Part shown: piece by piece, positions 33,347-44,120 of the stretch
Layout of the letters: each line of letters starts with the position of its first letter
How positions within the stretch are numbered: position 1 is the stretch's first letter
Assembly (NCBI GenBank): GCA_016169945.1
Contig: JADLSH010000082.1
Coordinates: 1,240,001-1,304,000, forward strand
From: Trachythela sp. YZ-2020
Taxonomy: Eukaryota > Cnidaria > Anthozoa > Malacalcyonacea > Clavulariidae
Direction of reading: 5' to 3'
DNA length: 64,000 bases
The notes under the pieces: model-generated
Told to the model about the DNA's origin: nothing
The model's database searches: none
What the model saw: the letters and a program-made list of their open reading frames with translations, nothing else
Made by a program: the position numbers and the translations under genes

Positions 33347-34390
33347 ATGGTCGGAAAGAATAAAAGGAGTGTTTTTCGTAAGTCAAGGAAAAGACTTGGT
33401 TTTGTTGGTGTCCAAAAACAAGCCTCTAGCGGCGAACAAACCTCGTCGAATGACAACAATAATGACAGCCATGATAATGAATCGCAGCGTGGATCAGATC
33501 ATGGTGAAATTGCCACTAGGACTACGTCAGAAGAAAATCAAACGCCAATAAGTGCATCCAGCAGAAAGCTAAGTTCTTAAGAGTCTTCTCTTTCTCAAGA
33601 GTGTTCTCTTGACAATATTGGTGATCAAACTCCTCAATACAGACTTGTTGACATTCATAAGCTGTCGTCTGCTGTTTTTGACATTCATAAATGCGAAGAA
33701 GGTAAGACTTGTGTTGCTCATAATCACTAATAGTTAGGGATTTTACTTGCAGAAATTTAGCAGCTAGCCCTGTTGACTTTTAGGAGTACACGGCTTGTGT
33801 GATATAACATGTATTGCATCCCTGCATCATAATGTTCAATCCGACGACCTGGTTGAACAACACAGATTTTGCCCAAGAGGAGAAAAGTCGTGGTGCAAGT
33901 GGCAGCAGGATGCAGCAAGTGGAACGTCAACTTACAAAACAGTGACTGCTTGCCTCATGTTTTCATAGAAGTTTTGAAGCCTGTGTTCATGACTCTAAGT
34001 GAAAGCAACCTTCTGAGAAGATGTGTACTTGGAGGAGTTGGAGCAACACAAAATGTTAACGAGTGCATCAATGGTGTTGTCTGGTCTCGATGTCACAAGC
34101 ACAAGCATCATGGAGCTAAGTCGGTTCGTTGTGCAGTTGCCTCTTCTGTTCTGCAATTTCACTCTGGAGCAGCCAGCAGAGAGCATATAATGAGAAAACT
34201 TTCTATTCCTGGTGGTGAGCATACAAGCAAAAGTTCTGCAAGAAAAGACAAGAAGCGCTTGAGAACTGCAGATCTGCGAACGACCGAGAAAGCCAAAAAG
34301 CGACGCCAAGGAGAACAATTGCTTCGTGTTAGACGAGAAGAAGCCTTGAAAGAAGCTGAGGGCACCACATATGAAGCTGGTGCCTTTTAG
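33347..34390 (+). pseudogene. Transposase remnant: N- and C-terminal pieces
   Basis: The N-terminal piece starts at ATG 33347 with a basic stretch (KSRKRLGFVGVQKQ), an Asn/Ser-rich spacer and ASSRKLSS followed by an in-frame stop at 33578. The frame then continues to YRLVDIHKLSSAV, a pattern I associate with the start of the conserved domain. The C-terminal piece (33869-34390, no Met at its start) has LLRRCVLGGVGATQNVNECI then WSRCHKHKHHGAKSVR, the 'N..N.CWxRCPK' region of the family, a basic tail and TTYEAGAF at the end. The several hundred residues normally between, including catalytic acids, are absent. It is expected to be inactive. Confidence 0.65.
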
Positions 34391-35058
34391 GAACATGGCA
34401 AAACTAAAAATCATGAATTTGAGCAAATTAGACATTAATAAATAGACTTGACAATTAGCCCAAACTTTGAATGCCGTTTTCTCAAAACTGGCTATTTGAG
34501 CCTATTTCGAAGGTTGAGAAATGATATCTCTTGAACTATTTGTTCAATTGATCTGAAATTTTCAGTATTTATGCATTTCTCTATGTTCTTTGGGATGAGT
34601 TGAGGATTTTTTTATATTCAATTTTGAAGAAGATCTATTGCATAAAAATTCCAGAGATATTTATCGACTAATTTCAACGGTGCGTTATTCTGAAAATTTA
34701 GAAGTTATTAAAAAATCCTCAACTCATCCCCATAATTACTTAGTATAGTATCACTGACTAAAAAATGGGTTAATATGGCCATGTCAGTAGCAAGATATCT
34801 TTTCTCAAATACAGTATGCTGGAAAAACAGCATGTGGCCACTTTAACTGCTCAGGTTGCCATAGGCAACGCATTCATATATATTTTAAATATATTTTCAG
34901 ATTCTCCCACTCATTAGCTATCTGCTGATATATAGTTTGCCTAAGGTTTATTAAAAATTGTTGCTACAATGTAGGTCTAAAAAATAGCTAATTGCAACAC
35001 ATTAGTTTGGGTGGAACCTCCCCTTAAGCAAAATTGTATCACACATACCATATAATTA

Positions 35059-35224
35059 AGGACTGTCCATAGCGGTTTATCGCCCTTGGTCAGGTTAAGG
35101 GCTGCCCATATGGGTCTAGCGCCCTGGGTCAGGTTATTAAGGACTGTCCATATAGGGGTTTCATTCCCCTTGGTCAGGTTAAGGACTGTCCTAGTGTTCC
35201 TTGGCTCAGGGTCGTCAGGGAATG
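35059..35224. repeat. Minisatellite, ~40 bp unit, about 4 copies
   Basis: Units begin 'aaggactgtccat' or variants at about 35059, 35098, 35140 and 35182, and end 'ccttggtcaggtt'. The copies differ by substitutions and a few indels. Confidence 0.85.
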
Positions 35225-36189
35225 GCTACCCCTGGCAAGGCTCTGCTTTATGGTCAGAGCATTCAGTTCAGTCAATCAGTTCAGCTTAGGGTGTGACATG
35301 AGTATGCATGATGTTTGTCATAATATGAGTCTTCATACCCCAGAACCCCTTCTCCCACAAAAACATGTTGTTTGATTTGTGTTTTACAAATATGGTTTTA
35401 TATCAACAGCTTGGGTCATTAACAGCTCACAAAAGAGAAATCTGATCCGAATGAAAGCCTGATCTCAGCGAAAAACCTTTAGTAGCGACGCAGCAATAGT
35501 TAGATAATTACAAAGTTACATATAAGAGTGAATCTACCTGGGTGAAAGCAGAAAACTACGTAAACAAGATGGTCGCTGATCATTCTGCAGCGAACCATAT
35601 CAAAAGACGCAGGAGAGGGAAGCCGCAAGGAAGAAACTAACGTCGAAACGTTTTCCCGGAAACTATTACCTTTACCATCTCTTTTCAAGTACAAAACCTG
35701 CATATTTATCATATAATCCAGTATTTTTTCCCAAAAAATCACATATAACACACCGAAACTTACTTGTTTTTTTTTGGGGGGGGGTTCACAATTGTGCCAG
35801 GGGGGCACAGGGGGGGCACAAATTTTCCCTTGGAAAATAATAGAATAACTGAAAGAAAAGGAGATCTGTAGATCTACACAGAAGCCGGTGGACATGAATT
35901 GATAACATAGTAGAAGCGGAGAAAAGACAGAGAACCATGTCAATATTATGAAGGAATATCCTGATGGCACAGTCCGAGTTTGTAAAAGAAATAGCTAAAT
36001 GGTTTGGATAGAAGAATTGGGAAGCAACGTACGTTACAGTGAGATACTACAAAATTTCCAAGCAAGCAACAAGTTATATTTTATCCTTCAAGACGTTTTT
36101 CTGCAACATGGGATGGAGTACACGTTCCAGATTTTCCCACTGGGTTTTTCTTTGTTTAGCAACTTGGACTTGGCGCTGTCTACACAATC
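35225..36189. other. No recognisable gene
   Basis: A 156-codon minus frame (35500-35970) and a 67-codon plus frame (35999-36202) have no recognisable domain. The minus frame spans a G/C-run patch at 35770-35820 like those in the MITEs. I treat them as chance frames. Confidence 0.35.
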
Positions 36190-36985
36190 ACTGGTAAAAT
36201 GAATAAGATGCTTGGACTGCTCAAACTAACTTGGCCTCTATTGAGTAACAAAACAGTACGACGTACGCTGTATCAAACGCTCGTTAAGTCTTAATTAAGT
36301 TACGCAACTGAATCTGGTCTCCACACACAGTAAAACTCAGATCCAGAGTGGAAAGCGTCCAGAGAAGAGCCATCGCATGGATACTAAATTCCAAGCGTGG
36401 GGAACTAACATACCAACAACGTCTGATAATTCTGAACTTATTTCCCCTTTGCTATGAGAGAGAAATTACTGATTTGGTGTTCTTCTTCAACGCACTTTAT
36501 GGCAGCATAGATTTGGACGTCAATACCTTTGTCTCTTTTTCCAGCAAAGGTCGCACTCGCTTCTGTTAAATCCTTCCCTCGCCCTTAAAGTCCCCTTCTG
36601 CAAATCCAACATATTCAAAGCGCCCTACTTCACCCGACTAGTTAAACTATGGAAACTGTAAAATTCTACCTCCTACTAGCATCTCCAACCTCTCCTCCTC
36701 TAAAAGAAACATTAAAAACACCTACAAATACATAGAAATGCCTTGCACCTGGTCATTAGTGCGTGACTGTCCATTTCATAGAACTTAAACAGTCAACTAG
36801 TTATATTTTATGTTTGTATTCTTTTGTATAGTTTTATGTTGTGTAAATGGTAAGCACCTTGCATGAGACTTTATATCCCGTTCGTGCTCTATATTGTCCA
36901 TTGGAGTATTCTACTAAGTCTACTAATTGTTTTATATACCTTTTCATTATACGGTAGAATTCTTAATAAAATTATTAAATAGTAA
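36190..36985 (+). mobile_element. 5'-truncated LINE C-terminal fragment
   Basis: Plus-strand translation in shifting frames gives KMNKMLGLLKLTW, TVRRTLYQTLVKS, YAT, then 36348-36569 with VQRRAIAWILNSKRGELTYQQRL and LFPLCYEREITDLVFFFNAL. This is the C-terminal region of CR1/Jockey-type reverse transcriptases. A 3' tail (CTTAATAAAATTATTAAAT) ends near 36985. Stops and frameshifts show age. Confidence 0.75.
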
Positions 36986-37035
36986 TCTTTACAGTAAAAT
37001 AACAGATGTGTTCCATCAGTGATATGCATAGACAG

Positions 37036-37617
37036 GGACCGCGGAGCAGGGGGGGGGGGAGCTGGGGGCTTTAGCTACCCCCCAGTAATTTGTCATACAT
37101 ATTGTGATTTCTATTAGAATAGACACAGTTAAAAATTTTGTATTTTTTTACAATCGTAGGAAGTTAAACTGAAGAAAATATTATACATACAAGATCTCTG
37201 CTATGTCTAAGGGTTATTGTTTACTTAAATCTAGCCAGGAACTATCGGAATTTTTGGCGCTGCTTTTCAGATTGTTTCAAAAGTATGAATGTTTTAGATA
37301 TTAAATTAGGCACTTTATTGTCTTCCTCGAACTCAGTCCTGGCAGTAAACAGTGACTCGTTGCGTAGATAAGATCGGTATATTTTGTGGTCAGCAGGTTT
37401 TTGTTCAACCAAATATTTGGAAAGAATTATTGTGACATTGCTCATAAATGTTCCACCAAAGTGCCTGAAATGGCCTTTTAGAGACTGTAAATTTAAACAT
37501 TTTTTGTGGAGCATGCCCCCAAACCACACTCAAGGTCTCGCACCTCGATATTAGAGTCACTGCGCCCTCGGTGATCTTTAGCCCCCCCCCCAAAAAAAAA
37601 TGCTCCACGGTCCGTGA
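37036..37617. mobile_element. MITE with GGACCG(C/T)GGAGCA inverted ends and G/C runs
   Basis: 'gggaccgcggagca' then a G run of about 10 at the left; a C run of about 10, an A run, then 'tgctccacggtccgtg' at the right. The subterminal 'agctgggggctttagct' and 'tctttagccccccc' blocks also face each other. A clean target duplication was not found. The frames inside are by-products. Confidence 0.7.
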
Positions 37618-38551
37618 TAGAACATGAACCGATTAAACATATAATTAAATTCTAGAACTGCATGTTTATATAGCATGCAAATTCACGTCCTAGTATTATC
37701 ACCTGATACATTTTGGTATGTACAGTACATCTGTGATCAAACAAATTCAACAAGAATACGGACGTGAACATTAACAACAAAAGTCATAATTATGTGATTT
37801 TTGATTATTTATTATTCACAATAGGGCAACTGGTGTTAAGCGATATTCTATACGCAAGTAATCGTCCTCTAAAAGCGTAATCGCCTAGCGAATCTGGCAT
37901 GGAGAATGCACAGTCTGTATAAGGGATGTGTGGAGTAATTGCGATACATTCTTGCCTGTCAGAGCACGCTTGCCTTTGTAAAACATGTTGTTTTATCAGG
38001 TATGCCGAATTGATAAAATATTTTTCGTTTGGATGAACGCAGTGAGAGAGAATGAAATGTCGATTTCATATTAAACATATGCTAAAAATCAAACCCTTTA
38101 GGTATTCGATGGCGGCTTCATAGGTTATTCTTGAAAAAGATGGGCGGGCAATGCATGCCGGAGGAATATAAAATAGATACTGTAATGTGTGAATGAGAAG
38201 TGCAAGTTATAGCATAATATGCCTAGCAAAGGGTCCTGAGCATCTCGAGCATCCGTGAGTCAAAACTGACAAGAGACTGTACAAGTCTAACTGCAATCTA
38301 CATTGTCACACATTCAGCTAAAAGTGGGATACGAGTCATAGCAACGTTGTTAACCGTATATCTTTAGCTGCAGTGCCAAATAATTATTTCATTTGTTCAA
38401 CTATAACATATTTATGCGTAGGACGGGTCAAACATCCAGGGAGCCTAGAATGATAATTCTATTGTGTAATAAAGGGTTAAAACATACTTAAAATTTCTGC
38501 AACAAAAATCTATTTGACATACATTTGACATTTGATATTAATTTTTTACAG
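37618..38551 (+). other. Intronic DNA before the YWTD exon
   Basis: AT-rich, no repeat recognised. It ends in a pyrimidine/T-rich stretch and the acceptor TTTTTTACAG at 38551. Confidence 0.4.
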
Positions 38552-38930
38552 TTCTCTATCCTGAGCCGTACATTATTTGCCGCACCATCGGTGAAATCCA
38601 AGCAATTGATTTGAAAACACGTGATTCAGCAGACCTCATCTCTGGACTCGAAAATCGTTATGGGTTGGACATTGATACGTTGGGTAAGAAAATGTACTTT
38701 ATGGAAAAAAGCCACATCTATCGGGCCAATTATGACGGTACTGATAAAGATATCGCTGTGGAAAATGTTTACGCGAATGCACGTCTAGCAATTGATTGGA
38801 TTGGACGTCGTATATTCTGGAGCGATTACACTGGCAATAAGATTCACGTGGCGACTTTAGACGGCAAAGATAGCAGGGTGCTGATCAACACTGATAGACC
38901 ACAGTATATAGCAGTGGATCCCATCGTGGG
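38552..38930 (+). CDS. Exon: YWTD (LDL-receptor class B) beta-propeller repeats
   Basis: The exon is bounded by acceptor TTTTTTACAG and donor GG|GTAAGTG; entry is phase 1 and exit phase 2. The 126-codon translation starts LYPEPYIICRTIGEIQAIDL and contains two propeller blades in the expected rhythm: GLDIDTLGKKMYFME, then AIDWIGRRIFWSDYTGNKI (FWSD in the YWTD position), then VLINTDRPQYIAVDPIVG, which would lead into the next YWTD. There are no stops and codon use is ordinary. Such propellers fold into six blades outside the cell, mediating ligand handling in LDLR, LRP and related receptors. The sequence matches the first blades, directly after an EGF, which fits the EGF exon at 20062. The remaining blades were not found up to 64000, so the gene probably continues past the window or the next intron is also very long. 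Confidence 0.92.
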
Positions 38931-39419
38931 GTAAGTGTTTTGCATTTAAAGAAGTGATTTATCAAAACAAACAGTTTACTTGAAATAGAGATATTTTTAT
39001 TTCAATTTATAACTGGTCCATTTTAGTTAGCTATGTATTTTTAGTGATGTAACATTGAAATTTAATAGATTCTCATCACCGAAATTGCCCGCATAGGCCA
39101 ATTTATCTCTAGTGTTTCATCTTTGAATGCGAACGTCAATCATATTCTACGGAATGATGAAGGCAGCCAGTTCTTAGTTAGCAGAGAACAGGCCCCGAAC
39201 TTCTAAGAGAAATAAGTCTCTTTCCTTGCCATCGATATCAGTCTCGGGTTTGAAACACATGGGATAGCTTTTTACCTATCGTTATCTATCAATTTCTTCG
39301 GTACCGCGGTCTTATTTTCCCTTCATTTCGAAATCATTGTTTGCTTATTACAATCTACCATTCGCAATGCCAAGGAAGCCGTTGGTGTTTGACTTTTTTG
39401 TATTATATTCGTGGTTTAA

Positions 39420-39965
39420 AATAATAATAATACTTTATTGATCCATCTTAAATTTAAAAATACAATGGATTTACATCTATACAAGCAGCATTGTTCCCAT
39501 AAATTTTCAAAAATATATATTACAAAATTTAAAAGATATAACTATAACTAATTCAAAAGATATAAAATCAATATGTATACGTTACGGCAAGCTCTTCGAA
39601 TAAATGAGTTCTTATGTCTATCTGTCCCCGACATTATTACGTTTAGTTAATTCTTATTCCAAAAATTGTAATTATGGGTTTTTGTCATAGCAAAAATTTA
39701 TAGCATGGGCGTTCTTCGTCTGCTTGTATCTTCAAAAGTTCTTTCTTATTGGCTTCGTTTCTTCTTTCACTAAGTGATGGAAGATGGTCCTTGGCAAGGC
39801 CAATTATCCTCATGCTTCTGGCCTACACCTGGTCTATTTCTTTCTCAAAGTATTTAGGGAGACCGCCCCACACTGGTGATGCATATTCCAATATTGGTCT
39901 TATTTCCGACTTCTACCGGAAACTTTGATCGCCTGCATTCCTTCAGGTGGAAGAGTTTCTTTTTA
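39420..39965 (-). mobile_element. 5'-truncated LINE fragment with ATT-repeat tail, minus strand
   Basis: Minus-strand pieces read LEYASPVWGG-like (here QYWNMHHQCGAV in one frame), LPKYFEKEIDQVQARSMRI, LAKDHLPSLSERRNEANKK and RPCYKF, the C-terminal part of a non-LTR reverse transcriptase. The 3' end has TTTAAGATGGATCAATAAAG and then (TTA)n at 39420-39432. The same 3' end motif is at 46822-46870, so the two copies belong to one family. Confidence 0.75.
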
Positions 39966-40617
39966 GCCTAGCCTAGTTTGAACCTATAAATAAATGACAT
40001 CTTTCTAAATAAAGTATATAATGATAACCACCCTTAAGAGTTTAATGTAAACAGAACGCTATATGGGATTACAATTACAGCAATCGAGATCGAGCCCGAA
40101 TTTTGGTGATAATCAGTATTATTAGCGACAGTAAAATTAGTGCGGTGCCGATAAGGATGAATCAGACACAAAACCTTAAATCATCCCACAACAACACAAA
40201 TCACTCTAATAATTAAAATACATGACTCGCGCCACAATTTATAGTACGATTCACTCCACCGGTTTTACACGATTCACGAGACTGATTAAATAGACTGCTG
40301 ACCATTCAAGGTTTCGAAAGTCATTAAAATTTATCATTTCGCACCTTTTGCCGCGACGACATACAATAAGCATAAACATGGCGGTAGTTCAACATTATTG
40401 GCTGACATCGTACAAGTTTTGTCAAATTTGTGGTTCAAATCAATCAAGCAAATGTAGGCTCTGGAACAACAAGTAAGTTTACCCAACCTGTATGCACGTA
40501 TACATCTAGTAGAATTTTAGGATTCCAAAAAATTAAACAGCTGAGGAGATGTGTCAAAAAGATACAAATGATGAATGCCTGGACAAAAATAACATTGAAT
40601 GTATGTGTCAATTATCA

Positions 40618-40722
40618 AACTAGAAATACGTGCATGCAGCAACCGCTCGCCGTTTGTACAAACAATAGTTCAAAAATATTATCATATTCATAGACATAGA
40701 ATATCAGTTGTTAAACTGAATA
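40618..40722 (+). repeat. Duplicate of intron DNA that follows the EGF exon
   Basis: 'actagaaatacgtgcatgca', 'gcaaccgctcgcc', 'aatagttcaaaaatatta' and 'agaatatcagttgttaaac' align in order with 20213-20310, just downstream of the EGF exon donor, at about 85% identity by eye. Immediately upstream, 40541-40617 has an AG acceptor-like site and a short frame containing NDEC and ECMCQLSN, possibly a decayed EGF exon. Confidence 0.6.
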
Positions 40723-41756
40723 ATTAAAAATGATTAAACACATATGAAAGGGCGAAGAAGTACAGTATGATTCATTTTTTATTGTTGATAATCAATATGG
40801 GGAACTATCGATAGCAATGAAGAAATTAATTCTGATGATGCAGTAGAAATGTTTGTACCCAATAAGGATGACGATCATGTTCAAACTATCCCCTCTTTGA
40901 AATCTTTGTCCTTAGAATTAGCTCAGCAAGTAAATGTTAGTACTATGTTTAATCTTCTCCGTACCAACATCTTCGATAGTGCGAAGCGAGCTCTAGATTG
41001 CATTAGATTTGTTCCATGACATAAAATCTCTGTGACATTTATGGATGATGTAAGCCCTTCTGAACATGTAGTAGATTTGTGGGACCTAACCGTGGATTTT
41101 TCAAGGTGTTGTTACACAGCTTATTGTTGAAGTCTCCAATATTTTTTGGCCACCAACGGTGAAGGTATTTCTCTTTGAACGAAAAACCATTTGAAGTCAA
41201 ATATCAGAGATTAATAGTTGAAATTATGCCTATCAGACCTACTCTTTCAGGCATTGGTAGATGGGGCTTAGGGGGTAACTTCCACGGTTACTGATATATG
41301 GAAGATAGATAAGACAAAACCTGGGCGCTTTAAACCTGGGCGGAGAAACGCTCTCATAGCCCGCTGAGCTGTGTGTGATGCGGCCGAGGACTGGTGCGAG
41401 CGGGCTTGTGAGTTTAAGGGGGGAAAGACTGGATGAGAAATGGTGCAAAAACATAAAAACATAATTTAAAGTAACCATCCAAATACTAGAGTTCAGAATT
41501 TCTATTTTTAAACTTATTAATAAAAATAATCTTAAATTGATTTTCTCGTCTTGTTTTAATTCTTATGACAAATTAATGGGTAAAGACTCAAGATACATTC
41601 CTTTTAGTGCGACTCTGAAATGTTTACGCTAAACTCACTCGAGCGCATTTTATTGAGATATTTATTTTCGCACTGGTATTTTATATCATGATTATTCTGT
41701 AATTTGATGGCATTGTGACATATATTTTAAGCCAATGGGGTTTTGCAATACAGATA
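40723..41756. other. No recognisable gene
   Basis: A G+C-rich patch at 41320-41420 holds two overlapping minus frames (41239-41478, 41268-41462) without domain signatures. Confidence 0.35.
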
Positions 41757-42175
41757 TTAATTATTCTCAATACAGATATTAATAATGTTCATCAAAGGAC
41801 CAGCCAAAGGACCAGCCAACTGGTCTCCGCCAGTTGAGCAGTCGGATCGTAAGCCTTTAATAGCACTCAGAATATCTTCACGCGCAACTGATTTGAGATG
41901 GAAACCAGGCTTGGCCGAATGAGGGTCAATATACTCGATAAGTTGTTCAATCGGAATAGCTGAAGTTTGGAGTGTCCTCTGGGCAGTGGTGACAAAGTGA
42001 GTGTTGAAAATTTCAGGATCCATGTGGAGTGGCTTCGGATTAGGTTTAAGGATCCTGTGGATAATGCGCCATACATCACGTGATCTCTTTGAAGACAGGG
42101 CAGTACATTCTCTAAAAAGACAATTAAGGGTCTGTAAGTGGTCGTCAGGGTCATCATTGTAATCTTATCAGTTAT
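41757..42175 (-). mobile_element. LINE fragment: linker to reverse transcriptase, minus strand
   Basis: The minus frame at 41757-42023 reads MDPEIFNTHFVTTAQRTL, LKSVAREDILSAIKGLRSDC, STGGDQL, the conserved start of a non-LTR RT domain. Upstream (42023-42175, other frame) pieces read LNCLFRECTALSSKRSRDVW. After GGDQLAGP the sequence repeats 'ggaccagccaa' and stops, so RT palm motifs are absent. It is a small internal fragment lacking both ends. Confidence 0.7.
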
Positions 42176-42407
42176 CAATTTCGTGCAGCGGCGGAGCCTG
42201 CAGTAAAAAAGTCAAAATAGCGGTTATCTGCGTGAGTTTTGACTAATCTGAGGCGGATTCTAGGCATTTCATTGGTCCACTTGCATTTTGACTAACGTTT
42301 GCGGGGGTCTGACTCATTTGGGCAATATTCGAACTTTCTGATTGGCTGGTTAAAGACATTTTGTCCTTTCTCATTGGCTCGATTTGTTTGACTCATCTTG
42401 ACTAATT

Positions 42408-42487
42408 CGCTCCTTGGGGTATTCAGCAGTCGCTCCTTGGGGTATTCTGTATTCAGCAGTCGCTTCTTGGGGTATTCAGCAGTCTTC
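42408..42487. repeat. Minisatellite, ~25-33 bp unit, 3 copies
   Basis: Three units of 'cgctccttggggtattcagcagt' or variants; the middle unit carries an extra 'tctgta'-type insertion. Confidence 0.85.
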
Positions 42488-42574
42488 ACTCTTCAGTCAA
42501 TACGAAATGAAAATAAAGTGTTTCTGATTGCTACTTGACCGCAAAGGTTCAAATTGGTTTGAGTATCGAGTATA

Positions 42575-42721
42575 ATGCACGCTTTGGATACAAGATCTGT
42601 CCAAGAGCTTTTAGATGCTATCAATGACACCGATATCAGTCTGTCGAGAGATTTTGGCGCAGAAATGTTCATACCCAGAGTTGCTCGTCAACAAAATAAG
42701 AAGTGTACAGCGATAAGGTAT
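42575..42721 (+). CDS. Weak candidate first exon, 48 codons
   Basis: ATG at 42575 opens MHALDTRSVQELLDAIND, with EMFIPRVARQQNKK later, and runs to AAG|GTATTA at about 42720, a modest donor site just before a stop. The RVARQQ.K segment recalls a short motif seen in some hAT-derived ZMYM1-like proteins, but this is tenuous. It could equally be a chance frame. Confidence 0.25.
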
Positions 42722-43387
42722 TAAATAGATTCTATTTATATTAGTTTATACTTTATAGTCTGATACTAATACTATTACTGAGTATTACTAAGTTCAAAGT
42801 GTGTCTATTTCACGCCGGTAAAAGCCGCTTGGCTGAATTAGCAAATTTAGCATATATTTGCGGTTGGTCAAAAGGTCAGTTATAGTATTATATAGTCGTT
42901 ATATTGGCATTTGTTGTAATATTTGTATCAGCTGCAAAGGTATTGCGGATGTATTTTTATCGACCGAACCAAATATTAATACTACACAAGAGTATTAACA
43001 CAAATTGTTATGTCGAAATTTTTAGTCTTTGACCGCATGGTTTGGTGTTACGCTGTTTGTAATACGATATCTAGAAGCATAATATATGGCAAATTGTGTT
43101 TCCTAGGCATGCTGATGAGCCGTGATATGTAGCCTGCTCGCAGACGTTGTTAAAAACAAACGTCTGCTGAACCGAGCGCCAGAACGAGTTCTGCTATTTT
43201 TCCCTCAACCAATCAGAATTCACCTTCCAAATTCTGGAAAGTGACGTTTTCCGTTTTTCGTCTGCAAGCAGGCTACATGATATGGGGCGAAACAGTCATT
43301 TTATTGCCTAGCTAAAAACAATGGCGCCCCCCTTTCCCACCAAAAAAATGTGCTCCCCCCTGGGGTAGTGGAACCAAAATTGTTTGA

Positions 43388-43714
43388 CTAGATCTTTCTA
43401 GATCCGCCCCTGGTTGTTTTCAGCTTTTGATGAGAAAACCGAGTTCGAGGAGTTTTGGATAGAAATACGGTTAGATCACAACCTTTGTATTTCTTTGCTA
43501 AATAGAATGAGTGATTTATTGCGCCGATTAGTCGCAGTGTCGCTTCATTTGATGGTTCAGTGTACATGTTATGCGCATAATTAATATTGCACATTTCTTG
43601 TTTTATTACACTCAAGTTCAAATTCAAGTTCAGATAGTTTCTCGGCAAGATTTTCACCAATAATGTTGAACGTTCAGTCAAGGGTCTCTTCCTAAAGCCA
43701 AAAGTACTTCCCAT
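43388..43714 (-). other. Unrecognised 108-codon minus frame
   Basis: The frame has an ATG at about 43712 and no recognised domain. It lies directly beside the 5' border of the LINE at 43726. It could be a host relic, but nothing supports expression. Confidence 0.2.
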
Positions 43715-43725
43715 ACTGTTAGGAG

Positions 43726-44052
43726 GTGAATTTCTGTCTTCATCCCCTCCTGGTATCGAGAGAACACAAATGCTGTTTTATAATGGGTGATTTTAACATA
43801 AACTTTATGAATTATCAACGTCATAACAAAACCGGTGAATTTGTAGATAGCATTTTTTCTAACATGCTGTATCCCCGTATCACACGTCCAACTAGAATCA
43901 CAGCTCACACCACCACATTAATTGACAATATTCTTTCCAATCACTTTGATTGTCATATAAAAAACGGTCTCTTTTTTTCTGACATTTCGGATCATCTTCC
44001 TATTTTTTCCATAATATTTGAAAACAACAACCAAATAAAAACGACACTATAA
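43726..44052 (+). pseudogene. LINE AP-endonuclease, C-terminal half
   Basis: MGDFNINF carries the Asp-x-Asn catalytic pair; RITRPTRIT and TTLIDNILSN follow; SDISDHLPIF carries the Ser-Asp-His triad that closes the active site. These are in normal order for the exonuclease-endonuclease-phosphatase fold. The N-terminal catalytic Glu region (SETWL) is missing by 5' truncation. The frame ends at 44050 because of a one-base slip; the continuing protein is in the frame of 44121-46193. Confidence 0.85.
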
Positions 44053-44120
44053 CTTTTCGAGATAAAAATTCAAGGAACATACAAAAATTTAAAGAAAATT
44101 TACTAAGTGTAAACTGGACC

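Larger units (their letters stand above)
32427..35023 (+). mobile_element. TTAA-flanked DNA transposon with degraded transposase
   Basis: An 18 bp inverted end, GGGGAGGTTCCACCCAAA, is found at 32427 and as exact complement ending at 35023. TTAA lies directly outside both (32423-32426 and 35024-35027). TTAA targets are used by Kolobok and piggyBac elements. Transposase pieces at 33347-34390 (+) look like the large invertebrate family often annotated 'Mutator-like transposase domain'; a TTAA target would instead favour Kolobok, so the superfamily needs a search. The central part is missing, leaving a 2.6 kb deletion derivative. A smaller inverted-repeat element is nested at 32954-33192. Confidence 0.8.
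20185..38551 (+). other. Presumed 18.4 kb intron between the EGF and YWTD exons
   Basis: The stretch starts with GTATGT and ends with ATTTTTTACAG, good donor and acceptor sites. Phase 1 on both sides is compatible. Most of its content is transposon-derived: a Gypsy element, LINE pieces, foldbacks, hAT-type and TTAA-type elements. An unrecognised small exon inside cannot be excluded. Confidence 0.55.

Noticed and set aside
35500..35970. 156-codon minus frame with a hydrophobic start
   Set aside because: No domain, crosses a G/C-run patch, and nothing nearby supports exon structure.
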